A program made the position numbers and the translations under genes. DNA of 41,310 nt, taken from contig DDET01000064.1 of NCBI GenBank assembly GCA_002336915.1, positions 1 to 41,310 of the forward strand. Reading direction: 5' to 3'. This document shows, in pieces, positions 26,517 to 33,327 of the stretch; the stretch's first letter is position 1; each line of letters begins with the position of its first letter. This stretch comes from Bacteroidetes bacterium UBA1947 (GTDB taxonomy: Bacteria; Bacteroidota; Bacteroidia; Chitinophagales; Chitinophagaceae). The notes beneath the pieces were generated by a model. The model ran no database searches, had not been told where the DNA came from, and saw nothing but the letters and a program-made list of their open reading frames with translations.

Positions 26517-27055
26517 GCTTTAAGGTTGAGTGGTGCCCGGCATTGCCGCAACAGACAGGTAAGTTATTATATTTTTATTTTACATCAAATGGCGTGCCAA
26601 ATAACGGTCGTTAGTGAGCCAAAGTAAAAGACCTGAATAGCTGGAGGCTTTTTGAAAATGCCTGTTTGTCGGACAGTGTGCGAAACCGCTGGAGGCTTCC
26701 AAATTTTGATATCCACATTTTTGCAGTTTCAAACTGCAATTATTTATAACCACAAGTCACAGACTTGCGGGAGCGGGGGAAACAGAGGTAGGGTTTCCGA
26801 ATTTGATATCCACATTTTGATTGGTGCAATGCAAGTCGAAAAGACTTGCTTTGATGTTAGACACAAGTGAAAAACACTTGCGGCATTGGGGAATGGAACC
26901 GATTTATAGATGGTTTTAAGTGCCTATAATTCAAACAAATATGTTGTAAAATGTCGCATTGTTTTTTAAAAATATATGGTAAATTGCGTCGATTTGTGAA
27001 TTGGCTGAATTTCATTCAAATCCCTGTTAACGTAAAACTCTAATTCAAAAATGCT
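26517..27055. other. Non-coding region with two REP-like repeat units
   Basis: No gene is supported. The middle holds two copies of the GATATCC repeat, each followed by a pair of short hairpins (see 26681-26883). The right part (26900-27055) is very A+T-rich and should contain the promoter for the gene at 27056; no good TTTG / TAnnTTTG pair was found. Confidence 0.6.
26681..26883. repeat. Two REP-like units, each with GATATCC repeat plus a hairpin doublet
   Basis: Unit 1 (about 26681-26778) has CGAAACCGCTGGAGGCTTCC then AAATTTTGATATCCACATTT, hairpin TGCAGTTT-C-AAACTGCA (26722-26738) and hairpin CAAGTC-ACA-GACTTG (26753-26767) followed by CGG. Unit 2 (about 26779-26883) has GAAACAGAGGTAGGGTTTCC then GAATTTGATATCCACATTTT, hairpin GCAAGTC-GAAAA-GACTTGC (26831-26849) and hairpin CAAGTG-AAAAA-CACTTG (26864-26880) followed by CGG. 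The paired hairpins resemble REPIN doublets linked to RAYT transposases in other bacteria; no RAYT gene is in the window. Confidence 0.75.
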
Positions 27056-27730
27056 ATGAAAAAAATATCAGTGAAAAATATCATTCTCTTTCGTAAAAAG
27101 TCTGACAAATCCAAAAAGGCTTTTTTAAAATCACTAGACAAAGTGAAAGCTAATGATTCTGAAAGTGGTGGAAATTATTGGGTAAGAAGTATAAGTGCAT
27201 TAAACAATGCGTTTAGGACAAATGACAATCAACATATCAAGGATAAAATTGACGACATTTCCGCTGACTATGGTGCCTCAAAACGGAAACAAACTAAAGA
27301 TATGTACCAGCGAAATCTCGACATTTTATACAATTATGAAGATTTTGACTTTTCAACTTGGTATCCCAATAAAACCTTTAAAATATTAGATAAGGCTAAT
27401 AAAAAATCCGTTGTAGAAATAAATAGAGTTCCTGTACAAGTGTTGCCAAATCAGGTATTTACTTTTACCAAAAATAAAATTGACTATGTAGGTGCGATTT
27501 GGTTTATTGCAAGACTTGACGGCTACAGCAAAGCTGAATTTGGAATTTTTTCAGAAACCCTTTTCAGCTATTTAAGCGCCAATTTTTCAAAAAAGTATGA
27601 AGTAAGCCCTGAAAACTGTTTGGTAGTTGACGTACTAAATTTAGATGAGGTTACATATCAAATGGTACTTGACGGCAAGATACCAGCTATATTGAAGGAA
27701 AGTCTAAAATCTATAAGAGAAAATTTATAA
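27056..27730 (+). CDS. Protein of unknown function next to TIR operon
   Basis: A 224-residue soluble protein, basic at the N-terminus (LFRKKSDKSKKAFLKSLDKV) and otherwise mixed. I do not recognise the family. Its best-ordered part is residues about 125-205: RVPVQVLPNQVFTF, VGAIWFIARLDGYSKAEFG, FSETLFSYLSANFSKKYEV, PENCLVVDV. That pattern suggests an alpha/beta fold, but no catalytic motif stands out. It is A+T-rich like the operon that follows, and separated from it by 140 bp containing a small hairpin. It may belong to the same system or be an independent cargo gene. Confidence 0.65.
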   Translation: MKKISVKNIILFRKKSDKSKKAFLKSLDKVKANDSESGGNYWVRSISALNNAFRTNDNQHIKDKIDDISADYGASKRKQTKDMYQRNLDILYNYEDFDFSTWYPNKTFKILDKANKKSVVEINRVPVQVLPNQVFTFTKNKIDYVGAIWFIARLDGYSKAEFGIFSETLFSYLSANFSKKYEVSPENCLVVDVLNLDEVTYQMVLDGKIPAILKESLKSIRENL

Positions 27731-27791
27731 GAAGATACTATGTAAGTTCATTCTGTAGTAGAATCCGTTCACCGAGCTAGATATTACTGCG

Positions 27792-27816
27792 AGTTTCTGC
27801 CTTTCAGAACCTCAGG
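27792..27816. repeat. Shared intergenic element, copy B, with small hairpin
   Basis: GAGTTTCTG / CAGAACCTC forms a 9-bp stem with one mismatch (27791-27813). The sequence AGTTTCTGCCTTTCAG, continuing AACCTCAGG, resembles the element at 25825-25853. It sits between the unknown gene and the TIR operon. Confidence 0.35.
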
Positions 27817-27870
27817 AACAACGGGATGTCCTATTTAGCATCTGGAAGAACAGAGTTATAAGAAGTTTTT

Positions 27871-28482
27871 ATGGGCCGAAGAGTTTACTTTTCATTTCAT
27901 TACCAAGATGTAGTTGATTTCCGAGCAAATGTTGTTCGGAATAGCGGTGTGTTTCGTGCTGGAGATGCGGATTTCCGTGATGCATCAATTTGGGAAGAAG
28001 CTGAAGAAAAAAATGTTCGTGTAATCAGAGAATTAATTGACGGTGAATTAGTTGGATCAAGTGTTACATGTGTCTTAATCGGATCGGAAACTTATAATAG
28101 ACGCTGGGTAAGATATGAAATTGTTAAGAGTTTTGAGATGCAGAAAGGTCTATTGGGTGCTCACATTAATTGGATAAAAGGGAAAAATCAACAAATTAAA
28201 TTTTGGCCGGGTGAAAATCCATTTGAATACTTGCAGTTAAGGATCAGTTCCGATGGGAAGTCTATTTCGTTTTTCGAAAAAAAGGATCAGGGGCTATTTG
28301 GTAACTGGCTACCCTACAGAGATATGCCTGAAATAAGAAATAAACACCTTAACGAAAAGTACTATGGTAAGGAATATATTTTTTCCGATTTTTATGACAC
28401 TTACAGTTATTCTTGGGATGATGGAAAAAAAAATTTCTCAAAATGGGTTGAAATTGCAGCGGGTAAAGCTAAAATAAAATAA
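27871..28482 (+). CDS. TIR-like protein, MTH538/DUF1863 family (ThsB-like)
   Basis: A 203-residue TIR-like protein, first gene of a four-gene operon. The start RRVYFSFHYQD at residues 3-13 is the first TIR strand, followed by VRNSG. Residues 51-90 contain the family signature (IDGELVGSSVTCVLIGSETY, then NRRWVRYEI), in which W79 and E83 are the likely NAD-site region and catalytic glutamate. The MTH538/DUF1863 family includes ThsB of Thoeris, which makes an NAD-derived signal after phage attack. The C-terminal third (residues 110-200) is divergent, with several W, Y and F. One base separates its stop from the next start. Family membership is read from motifs; activity is inferred. Confidence 0.85.
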   Translation: MGRRVYFSFHYQDVVDFRANVVRNSGVFRAGDADFRDASIWEEAEEKNVRVIRELIDGELVGSSVTCVLIGSETYNRRWVRYEIVKSFEMQKGLLGAHINWIKGKNQQIKFWPGENPFEYLQLRISSDGKSISFFEKKDQGLFGNWLPYRDMPEIRNKHLNEKYYGKEYIFSDFYDTYSYSWDDGKKNFSKWVEIAAGKAKIK

Positions 28483-28483
28483 T

Positions 28484-29650
28484 ATGGAATATAGGTATCA
28501 GGTATTAATACTAGGAAATTATACTGGGGTTGAAAAGGAGATAGTGGAACTTCTCATTCAAAAAATTGGGGAATTGAAACTTCAAAAGGAATTTTATGAA
28601 ATAATTTATAGTATTGATTTTGATTCGAGCTACAGAGGAAATCAACCTACTTACTGTATATACCTTGGGTATCAAGATGGTAATTTTAAAGATGTGGAAA
28701 AGGTCTCAAAGTTGTTAATAGAAGGGAACATTGTATTGCCAATATTTTATGAATCATTTTCAAAAGAAATACCGAAAATTCTAGAAAATCAAAATGGGCT
28801 TAAATATGAAGCAAGCCAAAAAGATAAAGTAGTAAATCTAATTTTAGAATCGTTTGGTAACTTAAGAAATACAAGAAAAATTTTTGTCAGTTACAGAAGA
28901 GATGAATCTTCATCTGTTGCTATACAATTATATGAAGCTTTGGAAAGGAACAATTTCGATGTTTTTCTAGACACGCATTCAATAAAGCAAGGAGAACCTT
29001 TTCAAGAAGAACTGTGGCATAGAATGACTGACTGTGATGTGATTGTTTTACTTAATACTGAAAATTTCCTTGAAAGCAGATGGTGTAAGGAAGAGATAGC
29101 TGAAGCAAATGTTAAACAGATCGGAGTTCTACAATTGATTTGGCCAAATCACAATCTTGAGGAAATGGCCGAGGTATGTTTCCCTATAAAGTTAACCAAC
29201 GATAATTTTATTCATGGCACATTTAGCGATAAAAATCTATCAAAACTCACTGATGATACAGTTAAGCAAATTGTTCAGCAAGCTGAGTCGTTACGTGCGA
29301 GGAATTTAGCGTCAAGACAGGATAGCCTAATAACTAATTTTATTAGTATCGCTCACAAATGTGGAAAGCTTATGACTATACAACCTCAAAGATTCATTAC
29401 CGAAGATTTAGGAAACAAAAAAAGAAGAATATTTATTCCATCCGTAGGAATACCACTCTCTACTGACTATAACCAATCTTCGGAATTAAAGAGAGAAATA
29501 AAAGAATACTCAGTCGATGAGGTTTACCTGATATATGATGACGTAAGAATAAGAGAAAAGTGGCTAAGACACCTTGACTATCTTAATGAGTATTTAGATG
29601 TTGAAACTATCAAAAAGCAAGAATTTGAATTATGGCTCCAAAAAAATTAG
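28484..29650 (+). CDS. TIR-domain protein with unrecognised N- and C-terminal regions
   Basis: A 388-residue protein of three parts. Residues 1-125 form an unrecognised alpha/beta region (VLILGNYTGVEKEIV, YCIYLGYQDGNF, GNIVLPIFYESF) that has a TIR-like strand pattern but no clear glutamate. Residues about 131-265 are a canonical TIR: KIFVSYRRDES, DVFLDTHSIKQGEPFQEELW, CDVIVLLNTENF and SRWCKEEIAEA, with W200 and E204 in the WCxxE catalytic pattern. Residues 280-388 are an unrecognised region with IFIPSVGIPLSTDYN and VYLIYDDVRIREKWLRHLDY. The gene overlaps the next by 19 bases. This is the most likely effector or signal-making enzyme. NADase activity is inferred. Confidence 0.85.
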   Translation: MEYRYQVLILGNYTGVEKEIVELLIQKIGELKLQKEFYEIIYSIDFDSSYRGNQPTYCIYLGYQDGNFKDVEKVSKLLIEGNIVLPIFYESFSKEIPKILENQNGLKYEASQKDKVVNLILESFGNLRNTRKIFVSYRRDESSSVAIQLYEALERNNFDVFLDTHSIKQGEPFQEELWHRMTDCDVIVLLNTENFLESRWCKEEIAEANVKQIGVLQLIWPNHNLEEMAEVCFPIKLTNDNFIHGTFSDKNLSKLTDDTVKQIVQQAESLRARNLASRQDSLITNFISIAHKCGKLMTIQPQRFITEDLGNKKRRIFIPSVGIPLSTDYNQSSELKREIKEYSVDEVYLIYDDVRIREKWLRHLDYLNEYLDVETIKKQEFELWLQKN

Positions 29651-30240
29651 CCAATATTTTTTTATCGGCAAGTATTCCATTTAAGGAACGGGATCCGAAG
29701 TATTTTGAATCGGCTGATGTTATTGCAATAAGAGATGCTGTAATTTCCTTGGCAACTTTAGTGTTACCAAAATATCGCTTAATTTGGGGAGGACACCCTT
29801 CTATTACACCTATTATCTATTATGTTATGATTAGGCTTGGATTGAGTGTACAAGATCATGTTACTTTATACCAATCGAGATTTTTTGAGAAGTATTTTCC
29901 AGAAGACAATGACAAATTTCATAATGTTATATTAACTGACGATACATTTGAAAAGAACTCTAGTTTACTTCATATGAGAAGAAGAATGTTTTCAGAAAAC
30001 CAATTTGTTGCAGGAATTTTTATTGGAGGGATGGAAGGAATTGAAGAGGAATTTAAGCTTTTTAGAGAATATCATCCTAATGCAGTCCTCTTGCCAATTG
30101 CAAGTACCGGTGCGGCAGCAAAAATTGTTTGTCACAATTTTTTGCCGAAAGAAATGAAGGATAATAGGCTTGACAATGATTATGCATATATGTCGCTATT
30201 TCAAGATTTACTATTGGACAAAATTCAAAAATATGGGTAG
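29632..30240 (+). CDS. Standalone SLOG-type nucleotide-sensor protein
   Basis: A 202-residue Rossmann-like protein of the SLOG superfamily (LOG/DprA-like nucleotide sensors). Strand 1 is NIFLSASIP (residues 8-16), followed by a helix and LIWGGHPSITP (residues 50-60), then FVAGIFIGGMEGIEEEFKLF (125-144), whose GGMEG is in the place of the GGxGT loop, and VLLPIASTGAAAKIV (152-166). SLOG domains in Thoeris ThsA bind the TIR-made cyclic ADP-ribose. Here the SLOG stands alone, with no SIR2 or nuclease domain attached. The exact SLOG subfamily was not established. It overlaps both neighbours (19 and 8 bases). Confidence 0.78.
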   Translation: MAPKKLANIFLSASIPFKERDPKYFESADVIAIRDAVISLATLVLPKYRLIWGGHPSITPIIYYVMIRLGLSVQDHVTLYQSRFFEKYFPEDNDKFHNVILTDDTFEKNSSLLHMRRRMFSENQFVAGIFIGGMEGIEEEFKLFREYHPNAVLLPIASTGAAAKIVCHNFLPKEMKDNRLDNDYAYMSLFQDLLLDKIQKYG

Positions 30241-30928
30241 ACAAGTTTTTGTTTCGTATAAATATTCAGATTCTCTAGTTCAAGATTTAGATGTTTACGA
30301 ACCTACTGTTTTTTTCGACAAAATTATTAAAAGAAAAATCACAACAACCGCTCGTCACTATGTAGATAAGATTACTGAGATGCTTGAAGATGATGATCAT
30401 ATTTATAAGGGTGAGGATGATGATGAAAGTATGGAAACCCTAGCAGATGCGACCATTGCTTCAAAACTAGGAGATAAGATATTTGCTAGCAGCATAACTA
30501 TAGTTTTAATTTCAAAAGGAATGAAAAATCCTTATTTGCAAGAAGGCGACCAATGGATACCATGGGAAGTATCATACTCTTTAAAGGAGCAAATGCGAGG
30601 TGATCAACGAAGCAAGACAAATGGGGTTATTGCTTTGGTTCTACCTGATGAGGCCGGTAGTTACGAGTATTATATTACTAGAGATGTCGAATGCAACTGT
30701 AGACAGTTAAACACACCAATTCTCTTTCAAATAATACGAGACAATATGTTTAACGTAAAACAGCCTGACAGAAGGTTTTGTAATGGTTCATGGGTATATT
30801 CAGGAGACTCTTCTTATATACAATCCGTCAAATGGGATGATTTTGTAGCAAACCCATCGAAATACATCGAAAAATCTATTGATTTGAGAGATAGAAAAGA
30901 TGAATTTGAATTAAGGAAAAATATTTGA
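30233..30928 (+). CDS. TIR-like protein, MTH538/DUF1863 family (ThsB-like), last gene of operon
   Basis: A 231-residue TIR-like protein. The N-terminus RQVFVSYKYSDS is the first TIR strand, followed by TTARHYVDKITEML and an acidic insert (residues 51-67). SITIVLISKGMKNPY and QWIPWEVSYSLKEQ (W108, W111, E112) form the conserved region with the candidate glutamate. This resembles the commonest ThsB-type architecture more than the first gene does. The ATG at 30233 lies inside the end of the SLOG gene (ATGGGTAG), so translation should be coupled. Longer in-frame starts exist upstream but run inside the SLOG gene. Confidence 0.84.
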   Translation: MGRQVFVSYKYSDSLVQDLDVYEPTVFFDKIIKRKITTTARHYVDKITEMLEDDDHIYKGEDDDESMETLADATIASKLGDKIFASSITIVLISKGMKNPYLQEGDQWIPWEVSYSLKEQMRGDQRSKTNGVIALVLPDEAGSYEYYITRDVECNCRQLNTPILFQIIRDNMFNVKQPDRRFCNGSWVYSGDSSYIQSVKWDDFVANPSKYIEKSIDLRDRKDEFELRKNI

Positions 30929-30964
30929 TTCGTTACGAACAAGTAAATGGGAAAATAACTTTCG

Positions 30965-30983
30965 GCCATTGGAATGGCTTTTG
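30965..30983 (+). terminator. Weak hairpin after the TIR operon
   Basis: GCCAT-TGGA-ATGGC followed by TTTTG. The short stem and short T-run make it a weak terminator. It is located between the operon and the ffh promoter. Confidence 0.4.
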
Positions 30984-31013
30984 ATGTCTTCATCCCGGTT
31001 CACACATTTTTAA

Positions 31014-31027
31014 TACCTTCGCAGTCC
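31014..31027 (+). promoter_or_regulatory. ffh -7 / start-site motif
   Basis: TACCTTCGCAGTCC lies 13 bp before the ATG. TACCTTCG is one mismatch from TAnnTTTG. The GCAGTCC part recurs before rpsP (32494-32507) and rpoB (39273-39286). No good -33 TTTG is present at the usual 19-20 bp. Confidence 0.55.
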
Positions 31028-31040
31028 ATTTTAAGAAACC

Positions 31041-32381
31041 ATGTTCGAGAATCTCAGTGAGAAATTAGATGCCGCGTTCAAACAGCTAAAAGGCGAAGGA
31101 CGCATAAACGAGATAAATGTAGCGGCTACCATCAAGGATATCCGCCGCGCCCTTGTGGATGCCGATGTGAACTATAAAATAGCCAAAGACCTTACCGACC
31201 GTATAAAGGACAAGGCCATGGGCGAAAAGGTGCTTACCTCGGTAAGTCCCGGCCAGCTGATGGTGAAGATAGTGAAGGATGAGCTGGCCGAGCTGATGGG
31301 CGGCAAGGAAGAGGAGCTGGACCTGAGCGGCAAGCCTACGGTGATACTGATAGCGGGCCTGCAGGGTTCGGGTAAAACCACCTTCAGCGGTAAGCTGGCC
31401 CTGTTCCTGAAGAGCAAAAAGGGTCTGAACCCACTGCTGGTAGCGGCCGATATATACCGCCCCGCAGCCATGGACCAGCTGAATGTGCTGGCCGAGCAAA
31501 TAAAGGTGCCGGTGCACATAGAGCGCGAGAACAAAGATGCCGTAAGCATAGCAAAGAATGCCGTAGCCTATGCCAAGGAGAAGGGCCATAGGGTAGTGAT
31601 CATAGATACTGCCGGCCGCCTGGCGGTGGATGAGGCGATGATGAACGAGGTGGCCAACGTAAAGGCTGCTGTGAACCCGCAGGAGATACTGTTCGTGGTC
31701 GATTCCATGACAGGACAGGATGCGGTGAACACTGCCAAGGCCTTTAACGACAGGCTGAACTTTACCGGCGTGGTGCTTACCAAGCTGGATGGCGATACCC
31801 GTGGTGGTGCGGCGCTTACCATTAAATATACCGTTGAGAAGCCCATCAAGTTCGTGAGCATGGGCGAAAAGCTGGATACGCTGGATGTGTTCTACCCCGA
31901 GCGTATGGCCCAGCGTATACTGGGCATGGGCGATATCACCACACTGGTGGAGCGCGCCCAGGCACAGTTCGACGAGGTGCAGGCCAAGAAGCTGGAAAAG
32001 AAGATACGCGCCAATAAGTTCGATTTCGAGGACTTTAAGGAGCAGCTGGGCCAGATAAAGAAGATGGGTAACATCAAAGACCTGCTGGGCATGATACCCG
32101 GGGTAGGGAAGGCCATAAAAGAAATAGACATATCGGACGACGCCTTCAAAGGCATAGAGGCCATGATCAACTCCATGACCCCCTACGAGCGCAGCAACCC
32201 CGACGAGATAGACGGCAGCCGCCGCAAGCGCATAGCCAAAGGCAGCGGCAAGGAGATAGCCGAGGTAAATGCCTTTATGAAGCAGTTTGACCAGATGCGC
32301 CAGATGATGGGGCAAATGAACAAAATGAAGGGTATGGGCATGGGTATGCCGGGTATGGGCATGCCCTTCGGGAAGAGGTAA
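31041..32381 (+). CDS. ffh: Signal recognition particle protein Ffh
   Basis: A 446-residue SRP54 GTPase that binds the SRP RNA and signal peptides of nascent membrane proteins. Motifs in order: N domain at 1-90, G1 P-loop GLQGSGKTTFSGKLA (about 105-119), DTAGRL (about 190), TKLDGDTRGG (about 247-256), and a methionine-rich M domain from about 325 ending in repeated GMGMP. Length is normal. Codon use is G+C-rich, in sharp contrast with the operon just upstream. The SRP RNA gene was not seen in this window. Confidence 0.97.
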   Translation: MFENLSEKLDAAFKQLKGEGRINEINVAATIKDIRRALVDADVNYKIAKDLTDRIKDKAMGEKVLTSVSPGQLMVKIVKDELAELMGGKEEELDLSGKPTVILIAGLQGSGKTTFSGKLALFLKSKKGLNPLLVAADIYRPAAMDQLNVLAEQIKVPVHIERENKDAVSIAKNAVAYAKEKGHRVVIIDTAGRLAVDEAMMNEVANVKAAVNPQEILFVVDSMTGQDAVNTAKAFNDRLNFTGVVLTKLDGDTRGGAALTIKYTVEKPIKFVSMGEKLDTLDVFYPERMAQRILGMGDITTLVERAQAQFDEVQAKKLEKKIRANKFDFEDFKEQLGQIKKMGNIKDLLGMIPGVGKAIKEIDISDDAFKGIEAMINSMTPYERSNPDEIDGSRRKRIAKGSGKEIAEVNAFMKQFDQMRQMMGQMNKMKGMGMGMPGMGMPFGKR

Positions 32382-32391
32382 GCCCCGTCCC

Positions 32392-32409
32392 TCCCGCTAG
32401 TTAGCGGGA
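32392..32409. repeat. Hairpin repeat TCCCGCTA-GT-TAGCGGGA
   Basis: A perfect 8-bp stem with GT loop, followed by CTTCG. It is a variant of the element at 25205-25220 and lies just after the ffh stop codon, where it might act as a weak transcription stop or mRNA stabiliser. Confidence 0.55.
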
Positions 32410-32493
32410 CTTCGTTCCGGGGAGCGATAATCATTAGTGAAAAAAATATTTAAGCCCTTTAGGGGCGAAGGGGTACTTTTTTGACTTTTTTTG

Positions 32494-32507
32494 TATCTTC
32501 GCAGTCC
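32494..32507 (+). promoter_or_regulatory. rpsP -7 / start-site motif
   Basis: TATCTTCGCAGTCC is preceded by TTGACTTTTTT. It shares GCAGTCC with the ffh and rpoB promoters. The leader to the ATG at 32546 is about 40 nt. Confidence 0.6.
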
Positions 32508-32545
32508 TAAAATTTTATTGTTCACACAAATAATTTCTATTATTT

Positions 32546-33082
32546 ATGTCAGTTAAGATCCGCTTACAGCGCCATGGGTCAAAGAAACGCCCATTTTATT
32601 TCATCGTAGTTGCCAACAGTGCAGCTCCCCGCGATGGTAAATTCATTGAGAAACTCGGTACTTACAATCCCCTGAGTGTGCCTGCAACCGTACGCGTTAA
32701 CCGCGAGCGTTCTTTGTACTGGTTACAGAAGGGTGCCCAGCCAACCAATACCTGCCGCAGGATATTGTCGTTCAAAGGAGTATTGTACCTGAAACACCTT
32801 ATGCGTGGTGTTAGCCTCGGCCTTTTTGACGAGACCACTGCAATGGAGAAATTTGAAAAATGGAATGGCGAACACGAAGAAGTGGTTGCAAAACGTGAAG
32901 AAACACACCGCAAGCACAAACAGGAAAAACGCCATGCTGAATCAGCTAACTCAGTGCGCCTGGTAGAAGAAAAGCAGGCAGCCCGCGCAGCCAGCGACCT
33001 GCCTACTGAAGCAGAAGCAGCAGCAGATGCGGACGGCGATGCGCCTGAAGCAGCAGCAACTGAAGAAGCAGCAGCTGAATAA
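32546..33082 (+). CDS. rpsP: 30S ribosomal protein S16
   Basis: A small-subunit ribosomal protein that helps fold 16S rRNA. Residues 1-85 hold the family core (MSVKIRLQRHGSKKRPFYFI, then DGKFIEKLGTYNP). The remaining 90 residues are a charged then Ala/Glu-rich tail, making the protein about twice the length of E. coli S16 (82 residues); such extensions are normal for Bacteroidota. Its own promoter and terminator bracket it, so it is transcribed alone rather than with rimM and trmD. Confidence 0.96.
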   Translation: MSVKIRLQRHGSKKRPFYFIVVANSAAPRDGKFIEKLGTYNPLSVPATVRVNRERSLYWLQKGAQPTNTCRRILSFKGVLYLKHLMRGVSLGLFDETTAMEKFEKWNGEHEEVVAKREETHRKHKQEKRHAESANSVRLVEEKQAARAASDLPTEAEAAADADGDAPEAAATEEAAAE

Positions 33083-33108
33083 TTTGATAATTAGCTTAGA
33101 AACTATAC

Positions 33109-33138
33109 AAAATAGCCCCGAACTTTCGGGGCTATTTT
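33109..33138 (+). terminator. Rho-independent terminator of rpsP
   Basis: AAAATAGCCCCG pairs with CGGGGCTATTTT around AACTTT. Confidence 0.92.
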
Positions 33139-33327
33139 AATTTAGCATATAGTGTAGCAAATGTGGGCAGGATATGCTTTATTTACAGCGCTGATAAAGA
33201 CATGCAAGCCATTAGCGCGCTTTTAAATGCTTTTGATAAAAATGTTTTTAAATTAGAGAGTTTCAGTAAATTTAGCCCAATTAAAACCAATAAATAAAAG
33301 ACAGGCCTTAGCTGTTGCCCAAGCTGT

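Noticed and set aside
27791..27813. Hairpin between the unknown gene and the TIR operon as a terminator
   Set aside because: The stem has a mismatch and no T-run follows. It is described only as a possible shared element.
27871..30928. Calling the operon canonical Thoeris
   Set aside because: No ThsA-type SIR2-SLOG protein or type II macro-domain membrane protein is encoded in the window.
31086..32315. Long open frame on the minus strand inside ffh
   Set aside because: It is a shadow of ffh: composition is His/Leu/Tyr-rich with no family features, and ffh is certain on the other strand.
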